Source: an uncultured Spirochaetaceae bacterium (GTDB taxonomy: Bacteria > Spirochaetota > Spirochaetia > Treponematales > Treponemataceae). Taken from it: DNA of 64,000 bases. Every line of letters starts with the position of its first letter. The first letter of the stretch is position 1. Positions 9,219 to 18,091 of this stretch are shown piece after piece. Under the pieces are notes generated by a model that saw only the letters and a program-made list of their open reading frames with translations, had not been told where the DNA came from and searched no databases. Location of the stretch: positions 68,832-132,831 of the forward strand of contig CADCBK010000002.1 of the NCBI GenBank assembly GCA_902799665.1, given 5' to 3'. The position numbers and the translations under genes were made by a program.

Positions 9219-10028
9219 ATGATTGGATTCTATTTAAAGAAAAACTTTTGCGACGGCTGGGACAACATTCTTTTTTTGATTGTCCCCAACATCATCGTGA
9301 CCCTTTACGCGGCGCTGTCATTCTTCGCGCTTGGACAAGTGTTCGCGCTGGAAACGCCCTTCGCGCTTAGCTTGACTTGCCTGGCCTTTGTAATCCTTAT
9401 GGCCTTTGGAATGGTTTTAGTCATGGCTAGCGCCGAAAACGCCGCGGCCATCGCGAATTTTGAGCGGCCCAGTCTAGGCGCCTACTTTAGGCAAATCCCA
9501 AAAGTATTCTTTGACGCGATTCGCTACGGCGCTCTTTTGGGCGCGCTTGGCGTCGCGGCCTTTATCGGAATCCCGGTTTATTTTTCGGTTGGCGGAATCT
9601 TGGGCTTTGCCTTGTGCGCGACGCTGATATTTTTTGAGGCGCTGTTGGCGCTGGCGCTGCAATGGTTCATCCCGTTGCGCGCTCTTCTGGGCCGCGGCTT
9701 TGTCCAAACGATAAAAAAATGCTTCGTGCTTTTCTTTGACAACACGGGCTTTAGCGTCTTTGTCTTTTTCTTCAACTTGTTTTTGCTGGCGTTGTCCTTT
9801 ATGATTTTTTGCTTGGTTCCGGGAACCGCCGGCGCCGTGTTGAGCGGAGTCAACGCCCTCCGCCTTCGCCTTTACAAGTACGACTGGCTTGACGCGCACC
9901 CGGAAAACAAAAGTCCAAAGCTCCGCAAAAAAATTCCTTGGGCCGCTCTGATCAAGGAAGACGAGGACAACCTTGGTCCGCGCGGCTTTAAGTCCTTCTT
10001 CATGCCCTGGCGCGACGATTCGCGCTAA
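9219..10028 (+). CDS. Polytopic membrane protein of unknown function
   Basis: A 269-residue protein with about six hydrophobic helices (around 19-40, 48-70, 105-130, 133-165, 185-215 and nearby) and a short charged cytoplasmic tail ending FMPWRDDSR. No catalytic motif is visible. The architecture loosely resembles DUF624/YesL-like membrane proteins sometimes found near carbohydrate genes, but I cannot assign a family. GGAG lies upstream of the ATG. A terminator separates it from the GH51 gene, so it is probably its own transcription unit. Confidence 0.6.
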   Translation: MIGFYLKKNFCDGWDNILFLIVPNIIVTLYAALSFFALGQVFALETPFALSLTCLAFVILMAFGMVLVMASAENAAAIANFERPSLGAYFRQIPKVFFDAIRYGALLGALGVAAFIGIPVYFSVGGILGFALCATLIFFEALLALALQWFIPLRALLGRGFVQTIKKCFVLFFDNTGFSVFVFFFNLFLLALSFMIFCLVPGTAGAVLSGVNALRLRLYKYDWLDAHPENKSPKLRKKIPWAALIKEDEDNLGPRGFKSFFMPWRDDSR

Positions 10029-10060
10029 AAAGACAAACTGCAATCGTTTGGGCCGTCGCC

Positions 10061-10084
10061 ACAAAAATGCTCACGCATTTTTTG
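10061..10084. terminator. Short terminator hairpin
   Basis: ACAAAAATGC (10061-10070), a TCAC loop, then GCATTTTTTGT. This is a perfect stem with a T run, between the membrane protein gene and the arabinofuranosidase gene. Confidence 0.7.
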
Positions 10085-10113
10085 TATCGGTTCCAGCAAA
10101 GGAGGGGTAACAA

Positions 10114-11601
10114 ATGAGCAAAGCTTCGATTATCATCGAAAAAAATTTCAAGGTCGCCGACGTTGACGACAGGCTGTTCAGTTCTTTCATCGAACATCTT
10201 GGACGCGCGGTTTACACGGGAATCTACGAGCCGGGCCACAAGGAAGCCGACGAGCAAGGCTTTAGAAAGGACGTGATAAATCTTGTCCGCGAGCTTAACG
10301 TTTCGCTCGTCCGCTATCCGGGCGGAAATTTTCTTTCGGGCTACAAGTGGACGGACGGAATCGGACCGCGCGACCAGCGGCCAAAGCGCTTGGACTTGGC
10401 CTGGAAGACAATCGAGTCAAACCAAATCGGCATAGACGAATTTTACGATTGGTCAAAAAAAGCCGGAACCGGAATAATGGGCGCCGTCAACATGGGAACG
10501 GGAACGCCCAGGGAAGCCGGCGAGCTTTTGGAATACTGCAACTTTCCGGGCGGAACGGCATGGAGCGACCTTAGAAAGAAAAACGGCCACGCCGAGCCCT
10601 ACGGAATAAAAACCTGGTGCATCGGAAACGAAATGGACGGCCCCTGGCAGATTTGCCACTTGGACGCGGTTGACTACGGAAAGAAGGCCCGCGAGACGGC
10701 CAAGATAATGAAGTGGATTGACGACTCGCTGGAGCTAGTCGCCTGCGGAAGCGCCTCATCCGCCCTTCCAACCTTCCCCGAATGGGACAGAATCGTCCTT
10801 GAGCAAACTTACGAGCATATCGACTACCTTTCGCTGCACAGGTACTACGAGAACCTTGGAAACGACGACGACTTCTTGGCTTCGTTTGTGGACATGAATT
10901 CTTTTATCCACACAGTGACAGCCACCGCCGACTACGTAAAGGCCTTAAAGCGCAGCAAAAAAACGGTGAACCTTTCGTTTGACGAATGGAACGTTTGGTA
11001 CCAGCAAAAGCAGCAGCCGCACGGCTGGGAAGAAGTTCCCGCGCTGCTTGAAGACCGCTACTCGCTGCTCGACGCCTTGGTTTTTGGCGGCTTGGGAATA
11101 ACGCTTTTGAACAATTGCGACCGCGTGAAAATCGCCTGCCTCGCGCAGCTGGTCAACGTAATCGCGCCAATCTTCACGATGAAAGGCGGCAGCGTCATAC
11201 GGCAAACGATTTTCTGGCCCTTCAAGCACCTTTCGGTCTTTGGCCGCGGAACGGTGTTAAAGCCGGTGGTCAAAGCCGCGACAAAAGAAACCTGTTACGG
11301 AGACACGCCGGTTTTGGCCACGGCCGTGGTTCACTCGGAAGAAAAGCAGGAAGTCACAGTCTTCTGCCTGAACATCGACAAAAAGCAAAGCCAGGAATTA
11401 AAGCTTGAGCTGCGCGACTTCCCCCAGATGAAAATGATTGAACATATCGTTTTGACAGGGAACGACCTCAACGCCATCAACAGCTTTGAAAAGCCCGACA
11501 ACGTCGCGCCCCGCTCCCTTCCCGTCGTCAACGGCGAAAACGGAGCCTTTAGCGTGGACATAGAAAAGCTTTCATGGAATGTCTTGAGATTTAAGTATTA
11601 A
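10114..11601 (+). CDS. abfA: Alpha-L-arabinofuranosidase, GH51
   Basis: A 495-residue glycoside hydrolase family 51 enzyme that removes terminal alpha-L-arabinofuranosyl groups from arabinan or arabinoxylan oligosaccharides. The (beta/alpha)8 barrel carries the acid/base Glu in WCIGNEMDGPW (E173) and the nucleophile Glu in LSFDEWNVWY (E291). The N-terminal signature VRYPGGNFLSGYKW is also present. There is no signal peptide, so it acts inside the cell on imported oligosaccharides. The start is supported by GGAGGGG just upstream. No transporter or regulator for arabinosides is adjacent. Length matches the family. Confidence 0.95.
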   Translation: MSKASIIIEKNFKVADVDDRLFSSFIEHLGRAVYTGIYEPGHKEADEQGFRKDVINLVRELNVSLVRYPGGNFLSGYKWTDGIGPRDQRPKRLDLAWKTIESNQIGIDEFYDWSKKAGTGIMGAVNMGTGTPREAGELLEYCNFPGGTAWSDLRKKNGHAEPYGIKTWCIGNEMDGPWQICHLDAVDYGKKARETAKIMKWIDDSLELVACGSASSALPTFPEWDRIVLEQTYEHIDYLSLHRYYENLGNDDDFLASFVDMNSFIHTVTATADYVKALKRSKKTVNLSFDEWNVWYQQKQQPHGWEEVPALLEDRYSLLDALVFGGLGITLLNNCDRVKIACLAQLVNVIAPIFTMKGGSVIRQTIFWPFKHLSVFGRGTVLKPVVKAATKETCYGDTPVLATAVVHSEEKQEVTVFCLNIDKKQSQELKLELRDFPQMKMIEHIVLTGNDLNAINSFEKPDNVAPRSLPVVNGENGAFSVDIEKLSWNVLRFKY

Positions 11602-11632
11602 AAAAAGCCGCCCCGTAATGGAGCGGCCTTTA
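11602..11632. terminator. Bidirectional terminator between abfA and the ATPase gene
   Basis: AAAGCCGCC and GGAGCGGCCTTT pair around a short loop, with A and T runs on both sides. It lies between two convergent genes and can serve both. Confidence 0.8.
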
Positions 11633-11650
11633 CAGCAAGCAACGCCTGCC

Positions 11651-12325
11651 TTACTTTGTCATCAACATCGTCTTGGAATCCAAGTTGACGCTGCCGACGT
11701 TCTCGTTTGAGTGTTCCTTAAGAACGTTCAAGCTGAGGTTTCCGCCGGCGGCTTCGATGTGGGCCACGACGGCAAAGTAAGAAACGATTTCTGAGCGGAC
11801 GCTGTCAAGCAACTTGTTGCTTTCCTTTGTGTCGCTGAACCATACGGTAATCTTTTCGTCCTTGGCAAAGTCGGCGACGGCGGCGATATCGTTCTTGGAA
11901 ATCTTGTCCAAGTCCAAGCCGTCGATTACCAAAGCCTTAACGTTGATACCGCCGCTCTTCAAAGCGCCGATAGTGTTGATTACTTTGGGCAAAGTGAACG
12001 ATTCCTGGTTAAAGTTCAAAATCGTGCGGTCGCGCATGATTTCGTCCTTCAACTCGGAAGCGTTTGAAATGTTCTTTTTCTTGGCGATTTCGCTGAACAC
12101 GCTAGAATACCAAGAAATCACGTTTGACGAGTGCTGGTCAAAAGAAACGTGAACCAAGGGATTTCCGGCCAAAAGCGAATCCATTCCAAACTGAACCAAA
12201 ACGGAAGTCTTTCCCAAACCCTTCTTAGCTGTCACCAATCCAAGCTCGCCTTCCTTAAGGCCGCCGTTGGAGGCCTCGTCAAAAAAGCGAATCGGGCTTG
12301 ATTTATACAAATCATTCTTATCCAT
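11651..12325 (-). CDS. RecA/KaiC-like P-loop ATPase
   Basis: A 224-residue protein with a Walker A loop AKKGLGKTS near residues 34-42 and a Walker-B-like LVIDGLDLD near 137-145. It resembles the RecA/DnaB/KaiC-type ATPase core ('EGELGLVTAKKGLGKTSVLVQFGMDSL') but lacks extra domains. It follows fusA after only 11 bases on the same strand, so the two are probably co-transcribed. I do not recognise a named family. A regulatory or DNA-associated ATPase is the broad possibility. A GGAG ribosome site precedes the ATG. Confidence 0.6.
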   Translation of the reverse strand: MDKNDLYKSSPIRFFDEASNGGLKEGELGLVTAKKGLGKTSVLVQFGMDSLLAGNPLVHVSFDQHSSNVISWYSSVFSEIAKKKNISNASELKDEIMRDRTILNFNQESFTLPKVINTIGALKSGGINVKALVIDGLDLDKISKNDIAAVADFAKDEKITVWFSDTKESNKLLDSVRSEIVSYFAVVAHIEAAGGNLSLNVLKEHSNENVGSVNLDSKTMLMTK

Positions 12326-12336
12326 TGCAAGTCTCC

Positions 12337-14418
12337 TTATTTTTGAGCGGCCTTGCGCTCTTCCTGATACTTCTTCTTCAATTCGTCAGAAACGGCGTTA
12401 GGAACTTTTCCGTACTTGAGGAATTCCATCGTGAACTCGGCCTTGCCCTGTGTTGAAGAACGAAGGATTGTAGAGAAGCCGAACATTTCAGAGAGAGGAA
12501 CTTCAGCGTTTACAGTAGAAGTGTTGTTCTCATCGGTTGTGTCGATGATAACGCCGCGGCGCTGGTTGATAAGGCCGAACATATTTCCCTGGAACTCAGT
12601 CGGTCCTGAAATTGAAACCTTCATGATCGGTTCCAAAATGCAGGGGCCGGCCTTTTCGTAGCCTTCGCGGAAGGCGCCGATGGCGGCTGTCTGGAAGGCG
12701 ATGTCGCTTGAGTCTACCGGGTGGTACTGGCCGTCGTTGATTGTGCAGCGAACGTTAACTACAGGAGCTCCGATCAAAGAACCCTGCTGCATCGCGCGCT
12801 TAAAGCCCTTGTCGCAAGACGGAATGTATTCGTTGGGAATAGCGCCGCCCTTGATTGAGTCAACAAACTCGTACTCTTTGTCTTCGCACGGTTCCATAAA
12901 GCCGGCAACGCGTCCGTACTGTCCCGAACCACCTGTCTGCTTTTTGTGGGTGTAGTTGAAGTCGGCTCTCTTTGTGATTGTCTCGCGGTAAGCTACCTGA
13001 GGAGCGCCTGTCTCAACCTCGCACTTGTATTCGCGCTTCATGCGCTCTACGTAAACGGCAAGGTGCAACTCGCCCATTCCCTTGATGATGGTCTCGTTTG
13101 ATTCGGGATCCATGTATGTCTGGAATGTCGGGTCTTCCTTTGTAAAGCGGTTCAAGGCCTTTGACATCTGGGCCGCGGCGTTCTTGTCCTTGGGTTTGAT
13201 AGACAAAGAGATAACCGGGTTGGGAACGTACATAGAAGCCATTGAAACGTTCAATCCGCCAGAAGTGAATGTGTCGCCAGAAGCGCAGTCAACGCCGAAC
13301 AAGGCAACGATGTCGCCCGCGCCGGCTTCGTTGATGTCTTCCATCTGGGCGGCGTTCATGCGGACAAGGCGGCCTACCTTAAAGCGCTTGCGGCTGCGAG
13401 TGTTGTAAAGCTCGTCGCCCTTTACGATGCGGCCCTGGTAGATGCGGGTGTATGTAAGCTGGCCGTACTGGCCGTCGTCCAATTTGAACGCCAAGGCGAC
13501 AGTCGGCTTTGAGTCGTCTGAAACCAATTCGATTTCGGCTTCGTTGTTGTCCAAGTCAAGGGCAACGTTCTTAACTTCCGTCGGATCGGGAAGGTAGCGG
13601 ATAACGCCGTCAAGCAAGGGCTGGATACCCTTGTTCATGTGGGCTGAACCGCAGAACACGCCAACAAACTGCTCGGCCAAAGTGCCTTTGCGGATGGCGG
13701 CGATGATTTCTTCTTCTGTCTCAGTTCCTTCAAGAACGTGCTCCATCAAAGTGTCGTCGAACATAGAAGCGGCCTCGACCAATTCCTGGCGGTACTTCTC
13801 GACGTCGTCCTTCATGTGGGCGGGAACTTCGGCGTAGCGGAGCTCGTTTCCGTCGTGGCCTTCAAAGTAAATGGCCTTGCGGCTGATGAGGTCAACGACG
13901 CCTTCAAGCTTGTCTTCCAAGCCGATGGGCAATTCCATCATGTAAGCGTTGAGTCCCAACTTTTCGCGAATCTGCATGCGGACGCGAAGCGGGTTGGCTC
14001 CCTGGCGGTCGCACTTGTTGACGAAAGCAACGCGGGGAACATGATAGCGCTTAAGCTGGCGGTCTACAGTGATTGACTGAGACTGAACGCCGGCGACAGC
14101 GCACAAAATCATGATGGCGCCGTCAAGAACGCGCAATGAGCGCTCTACTTCTACCGTAAAGTCTACGTGGCCGGGGGTGTCGATTACGTTGATTGTGTAA
14201 TCCTTCCACTGAACCTGTGTGGCCGCTGACTGGATTGTGATTCCGCGCTCGCGTTCCAATTCCATTGAATCCATAACAGCGCCGACGCCGTCCTTTCCGC
14301 GGACTTCGTGAATCTGGTGAATCTTGTTGCAGTAGAACAAGATGCGTTCCGTTGTTGTGGTTTTTCCAGAGTCAATGTGGGCGCTGATACCGATATTTCT
14401 CATTTTAGAAATATCCAT
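12337..14418 (-). CDS. fusA: Elongation factor G, spirochaete EFG1 type
   Basis: A 693-residue translational GTPase that drives ribosomal translocation. G1 is AHIDSGKT (13-20), G3 is DTPGH and G4 is NKCD. Domains II to V follow, with the C-terminal 'GMGELHL' and '[12 protein letters not shown]' signatures. The switch region reads [20 protein letters not shown], which closely matches mitochondrial EFG1 rather than ordinary bacterial EF-G. This fits the spd-EFG1 class known from spirochaetes. The start is set at 14418 because GAGAGGT lies just upstream; a longer reading adds 15 unlikely residues. The ATPase gene follows on the same strand. Confidence 0.9.
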   Translation of the reverse strand: MDISKMRNIGISAHIDSGKTTTTERILFYCNKIHQIHEVRGKDGVGAVMDSMELERERGITIQSAATQVQWKDYTINVIDTPGHVDFTVEVERSLRVLDGAIMILCAVAGVQSQSITVDRQLKRYHVPRVAFVNKCDRQGANPLRVRMQIREKLGLNAYMMELPIGLEDKLEGVVDLISRKAIYFEGHDGNELRYAEVPAHMKDDVEKYRQELVEAASMFDDTLMEHVLEGTETEEEIIAAIRKGTLAEQFVGVFCGSAHMNKGIQPLLDGVIRYLPDPTEVKNVALDLDNNEAEIELVSDDSKPTVALAFKLDDGQYGQLTYTRIYQGRIVKGDELYNTRSRKRFKVGRLVRMNAAQMEDINEAGAGDIVALFGVDCASGDTFTSGGLNVSMASMYVPNPVISLSIKPKDKNAAAQMSKALNRFTKEDPTFQTYMDPESNETIIKGMGELHLAVYVERMKREYKCEVETGAPQVAYRETITKRADFNYTHKKQTGGSGQYGRVAGFMEPCEDKEYEFVDSIKGGAIPNEYIPSCDKGFKRAMQQGSLIGAPVVNVRCTINDGQYHPVDSSDIAFQTAAIGAFREGYEKAGPCILEPIMKVSISGPTEFQGNMFGLINQRRGVIIDTTDENNTSTVNAEVPLSEMFGFSTILRSSTQGKAEFTMEFLKYGKVPNAVSDELKKKYQEERKAAQK

Positions 14419-14509
14419 AGTATTACCTCTCAAAAAAAATTTCTTAAAAGTATAGTTAGACAATTATAGTGAATTCGGGGCGTTTATTCAAGTCATTGCC
14501 GATATTTTT

Positions 14510-16165
14510 TTACAAGCTGAGCGGAAAGGCCGCCGACACGCTGGCGTTTAGGCGGACGCATTTTAGGCGGAACAAAAAGCTGGCGGCGGCGGACGGCGTG
14601 AATTTTGCCGTTCCGCTCTTTTGGCTGGCCTCAAAGGCGGCCCACACGGAGGAGACAAACGAGTTGCGCGGATAATAGGCCGCCTTTAGCCGCTCGGTCC
14701 ATTCCCGCTTTGACCAATCCAATTCCGGCTGGAATGAGGCGCCGCCGCTTATGGCAAGGCGGCCAACGCTTTTGGCGGAAGAACCGCGCGGCGAGCCGTC
14801 TTTTACGCCCAAAAACGAATGCAAATAGTAAAAAGACGCTGAGATTTTGGCTAAAGGCGGCGCCTTTTCTTGGCCGGGATTTTCCTTTAGGACAAACGGA
14901 CCTGCGCTTGCGGCCAGCCTTAGCGAATCCCGTTTGGCGCAAACCTTAAAGCCCGCCGCGGCCTTGGCCTCCAAGGAGCGGCGTGAAGACTTTTTTTCCC
15001 AGTCCTTTATTTGCTCCTCCAAAAAGCCGCCTAAGCCCAACTGAACCGCAGCGCCGTTTTTTGTCTTAAAAGCGATTTGCGGCGTGATTTTAGCCTGCCA
15101 GTTTTTTTTGCTTTCCTTGCCGTTGGCCGCCGTCCAGGGCGCCTTTCGCGCGGCAAAAAGATTGTCGCTTGCAAAGAAAGCCGCTGCCAATGAAAAAATT
15201 CCCGCCTCAAAAAGCAGCTCCTGCGCGAAAGCCGAGCGGCCCAAACTGGCAGGGCTTTCGGCGACAGAAAAAGTCGTCCTGCTTTTTACAAAGGGAATCT
15301 CGACGCAAAGGTCGGCGGCCGCGGCGCTGTAAAGCTCGCTCTTCCAAATCGGAACGGAATCAAACCAGTCAAAGGCGGCCTCGCCACTTTCCTCAAAATA
15401 ACGGCGGGCAAAAAGAATTCCTCCCGTAAGCTTAAAAAAATTCATGTAAAAAAGGCCGCCCCTGGCGCTTGCCAAAAAGGGCGCCTTGCCGGGGTCGGAC
15501 TGGTTTTCGCTTATGGCAAATTCCGCCTTTACAGGCATAAAGCGAATCGTGTCCGAACCATAGTCTTTTGGCAAGGCAAGGCTTGCCGCGGCGTAAAAGG
15601 AATTTTCCTGCGGGCTTGAAGACTTTGTGGGCAAGGACGCAAGCAAGGCGCCCGAATCGGACAGGCTAAAGGCGAAGGGGCTTGCGCTTGCGGCAAAGGG
15701 CGCGATTCTTTTTTGCGTGTAAAGCTTTAATGAGCCCAGCGAAAATTTTGTCTTTAACGTTTTTTGCCATTTTGAAAAATCCATCGACACGCTGTAGCGC
15801 CGCCTGTCAAAAATCCTTTCATAGTCGCCAAAAGCGTTCGCGGGCCACAATTCGCCGCCGCCAATTTTTTTGCTGGAATTAAATAGGCGAAGCTCAAACG
15901 CGTCCCAATTGAATTTCAGTCCATGGCTAAAAGCGTAGGAAGAATCCCGTAAAATTTCGCCCTGGCAATTTTTGCTTGCGTAAAACGAGAGCGACCAATA
16001 AAGGTTCAAAAGCGGCGGCGGCGAGGCGGGCGCCTCGATTGCAGCCGGAGGCGGCTCCAAAATTTTTGGCGCCGGTTTTTCGTCCGGCTGCGGCTTGCAA
16101 AAAAAGGCAGGCGACAAAAAGACAAGCGCGGCAAGGGCAAGCGCTTTTTGAATCAATCTCTTCAT
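14510..16165 (-). CDS. Predicted outer-membrane beta-barrel protein
   Basis: A protein of about 551 residues with a signal peptide (MKRLIQKALALAALVFLSPA, then FFCKP, possibly a lipobox). A Pro-rich linker (about 25-50) leads into a long region of alternating hydrophobic/polar strands separated by turns. The C-terminus is short and hydrophobic (SVSAAFPLSL), as in barrels. No family motif is recognised. The start at 16165 is chosen over an upstream ATG because it begins a proper signal peptide. A TATCTT hexamer ends six bases before this ATG but no good -35 is seen. Its base composition matches its neighbours. Confidence 0.5.
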   Translation of the reverse strand: MKRLIQKALALAALVFLSPAFFCKPQPDEKPAPKILEPPPAAIEAPASPPPLLNLYWSLSFYASKNCQGEILRDSSYAFSHGLKFNWDAFELRLFNSSKKIGGGELWPANAFGDYERIFDRRRYSVSMDFSKWQKTLKTKFSLGSLKLYTQKRIAPFAASASPFAFSLSDSGALLASLPTKSSSPQENSFYAAASLALPKDYGSDTIRFMPVKAEFAISENQSDPGKAPFLASARGGLFYMNFFKLTGGILFARRYFEESGEAAFDWFDSVPIWKSELYSAAAADLCVEIPFVKSRTTFSVAESPASLGRSAFAQELLFEAGIFSLAAAFFASDNLFAARKAPWTAANGKESKKNWQAKITPQIAFKTKNGAAVQLGLGGFLEEQIKDWEKKSSRRSLEAKAAAGFKVCAKRDSLRLAASAGPFVLKENPGQEKAPPLAKISASFYYLHSFLGVKDGSPRGSSAKSVGRLAISGGASFQPELDWSKREWTERLKAAYYPRNSFVSSVWAAFEASQKSGTAKFTPSAAASFLFRLKCVRLNASVSAAFPLSL

Positions 16166-16234
16166 ACATATAAGATAGACTTTTTTTTGCAAAGTTTTGC
16201 GTTTTTTTTAAATCTTTTTTGAAAAAAAGCGAAA

Positions 16235-16268
16235 AAAAAAATCGCCGCGATGAAAGCGGCGATTTTTT
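16235..16268. terminator. Strong terminator after pflA operon
   Basis: AAAAATCGCCGC, a GATGAAA loop, then GCGGCGATTTTTT: a perfect 12-bp stem with A and T runs on both sides. On the minus strand it lies downstream of pflA and upstream of the barrel gene. Confidence 0.85.
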
Positions 16269-16313
16269 GAGCGGCGCTAACGGCGCGAAAGCTTAGGCTT
16301 TAAAAGCCTTGAG

Positions 16314-16369
16314 GCCGCCGCAGTCTTGGGCTTGCCAACACGCGCCGGCCGCCGCAATCTTAGGCTTGC
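16314..16369. repeat. Imperfect 22-bp direct repeat
   Basis: Bases 16314-16335 and 16348-16369 are two copies of a GCCGCCGCA.TCTT.GGCTTGC unit differing at two positions. A shorter CTTAGGCTT echo occurs about 20 bases before the first copy. They lie in the gap after pflA. No function is evident. Confidence 0.6.
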
Positions 16370-16384
16370 AAGCAATCGCCCCGC

Positions 16385-17134
16385 CTACTTTTTCCAAGCG
16401 TCATAGGCCTCGCATTCCAAAATGCGGCGCGCGTTTTGAACCCGTTCCGCCGTAGGAGAAGGAACTCCCTCCAAACGGTAGGGAATGCCAAGCTCCTTGT
16501 ACTTTGCCACGCCAAGCGTGTGGTACGGAAGAACTTCGACGCGCTCAACGTTATGAAGCGAGCGGATAAAGTCGCGCGTTCTTTCCAAATACTCGTCCTT
16601 GTCGCTGACTCCGGGAACCAAAACGTGGCGGATCCATATCGGCTTTTTGATTTGGTCAAGGTAGCGGAACATTTTAATGATGTTGTCGTTGCCCTGCCCC
16701 GTAAGCTCCTTGTGCTCAATCGGGTCGATGTGCTTGATGTCCATCAGCAAAAGGTCGGTCACTTGCATGAGCGCCTGGAATTTTTCAAACCATTCGCCTT
16801 GGTCGCTAAAGGGGCCGCCCGAGGTGTCGATGCAAGTGTGGACGTTCTCTTTTTTTGCCAGCGTAAAAAAATCCAGCAAAAAGTCCAGCTGCATCAGAGG
16901 CTCGCCGCCTGACACCGTGATTCCGCCCTTTTTTCCCCAGTAGGAACGGTCCTTTACCGCGTCCTGCAAAAGGCTGGCCGCAGACATTTTTTTGCCTTCG
17001 TCCATTTTCCATGTGTCGGGGTTGTGGCAGAATTTGCAACGCAGGGGACAGCCGGCGGTGAACACGATGTAGCGCATTCCCGGTCCGTCAACCGCTCCGA
17101 ATGATTCTATTGAATGGATGTATCCGTCAGTCAC
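16385..17134 (-). CDS. pflA: Pyruvate formate-lyase activating enzyme
   Basis: A 249-residue radical-SAM enzyme that uses a 4Fe-4S cluster and S-adenosylmethionine to put the glycyl radical on pyruvate formate-lyase. The cluster motif is C29-x3-C33-x2-C36 within FTAGCPLRCKFCHNPDTW, the PFL-activase form. The SAM-binding TVSGGEPLMQ follows near residue 75. Length is typical. Its start overlaps the end of the upstream membrane-protein gene by four bases, and pflB lies further upstream on the same strand behind a terminator. The activase and its target are therefore neighbours but probably separate transcripts. Confidence 0.95.
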   Translation of the reverse strand: MTDGYIHSIESFGAVDGPGMRYIVFTAGCPLRCKFCHNPDTWKMDEGKKMSAASLLQDAVKDRSYWGKKGGITVSGGEPLMQLDFLLDFFTLAKKENVHTCIDTSGGPFSDQGEWFEKFQALMQVTDLLLMDIKHIDPIEHKELTGQGNDNIIKMFRYLDQIKKPIWIRHVLVPGVSDKDEYLERTRDFIRSLHNVERVEVLPYHTLGVAKYKELGIPYRLEGVPSPTAERVQNARRILECEAYDAWKK

Positions 17135-17919
17135 TTTGCGTTCTCCGGCTTGTAGTCTATCGGAACGATTTTAATTTGGAAAAGCTCGTTTCCGTCAACG
17201 TCGTTGTAGTTCAAGATGAACCAAACGGTCCTTTCGTAATAATATTCGTTGGAGCCGTCGCTTTTCAACGACTCGATGAAATTTTCCTTGATGATTTGCG
17301 GAGCGTCGTCAAGCAATTCTTCGTGGCCTTTAATCGTGTAGTTCAAAACCACCTTATGCCAAGAAGAAGCCGCCGAATCCAAGCTTGTCCATTCGTCTAT
17401 TTGAACCGGGCATTCCGCGGCGATAGACTTGGCGCAAGTTTCGGCGGCTTTTATGGACTTGAATTCCTTTAGCATAAGCGGAAGGAAGGCGGCGACGATT
17501 GCGATTCCGGCAAGCCTTAGATAAAAGTTTACGTTAACCGCGCGGCTTTCTTTCGCCGCTTCTTCGGGCTCGGCCTCGGGAGCGGGCAAAGCGGGATTGG
17601 CGTCAAAAAACACTTGCGCGGCGCCTTCCAAGACCTGGCAAATTTTTTCCCACGAATACGGCCAAAGGATTTCCACAAAAGTGAACGTCACCGACTGCGT
17701 GTCAACTTGGACTCTGGCCTTGTACGGCTTTTGCGCGAATTTTTGCAAGGCCTCGCGCGTTTGGTCCGAAATCTCCGCCGGAGCGCTTACTGTAAGAATC
17801 TTGCAATTGCGGCCGTCGCACAAGCGGACGCGGCTGTTCTTTACCGTTCCAAAAACGAACTGGCCGTCGTCAGACAAATTGAACTTGTCCCTGACTTTTT
17901 TTATTCCCGGGAAAAGCAT
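17131..17919 (-). CDS. Membrane protein of unknown function coupled to pflA
   Basis: A 262-residue protein with a soluble N-terminal domain (about 1-110), a Pro/Glu/Ala-rich linker, one transmembrane helix (about 133-152, YLRLAGIAIVAAFLPLML) and a C-terminal domain. The last domain ends in strands such as YYYERTVWFILNYNDVDG. No known motif is visible. AAGGAG lies upstream of the ATG, and the stop overlaps the pflA start by four bases, so it is translationally coupled to the activase. Whether it has any role in PFL activation is unknown. Confidence 0.6.
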   Translation of the reverse strand: MLFPGIKKVRDKFNLSDDGQFVFGTVKNSRVRLCDGRNCKILTVSAPAEISDQTREALQKFAQKPYKARVQVDTQSVTFTFVEILWPYSWEKICQVLEGAAQVFFDANPALPAPEAEPEEAAKESRAVNVNFYLRLAGIAIVAAFLPLMLKEFKSIKAAETCAKSIAAECPVQIDEWTSLDSAASSWHKVVLNYTIKGHEELLDDAPQIIKENFIESLKSDGSNEYYYERTVWFILNYNDVDGNELFQIKIVPIDYKPENAK

Positions 17920-17944
17920 TCTTTCTCCTTATTATTTTTTAGTC

Positions 17945-17984
17945 AAAAAAAGCCGACGACGAAAACCGCCGCCGGCTTTTTGTT
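17945..17984 (-). terminator. Terminator after pflB
   Basis: On the minus strand AAAAAGCCGGCGGCGG pairs with a matching CGTCGTCGGCTTTTTT arm (two G-T pairs) around a TTTT loop. It ends in a seven-T run and separates pflB from the pflA operon. Confidence 0.8.
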
Positions 17985-18019
17985 CTTAGCAATTGTTGTA
18001 TGCCTAACAACCGGCGATG

Positions 18020-18084
18020 TTTTGAGACGCCGCTTTCGGCGGCTCAAAACTCGCGCTTCACAAAATCGCCTAAGCGATTTTGTG
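18020..18084 (-). other. Two tandem hairpins 3' of pflB
   Basis: Bases 18020-18049 pair as TTTTGAG-A-CGCCG with CGGCG-G-CTCAAAA. Bases 18059-18084 pair as CACAAAATCGC with GCGATTTTGTG around CTAA. Neither has a clean T tail. They lie between the pflB stop and its terminator and may protect the 3' end of an abundant mRNA; this role is inferred. Confidence 0.55.
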
Positions 18085-18091
18085 AATGCTG

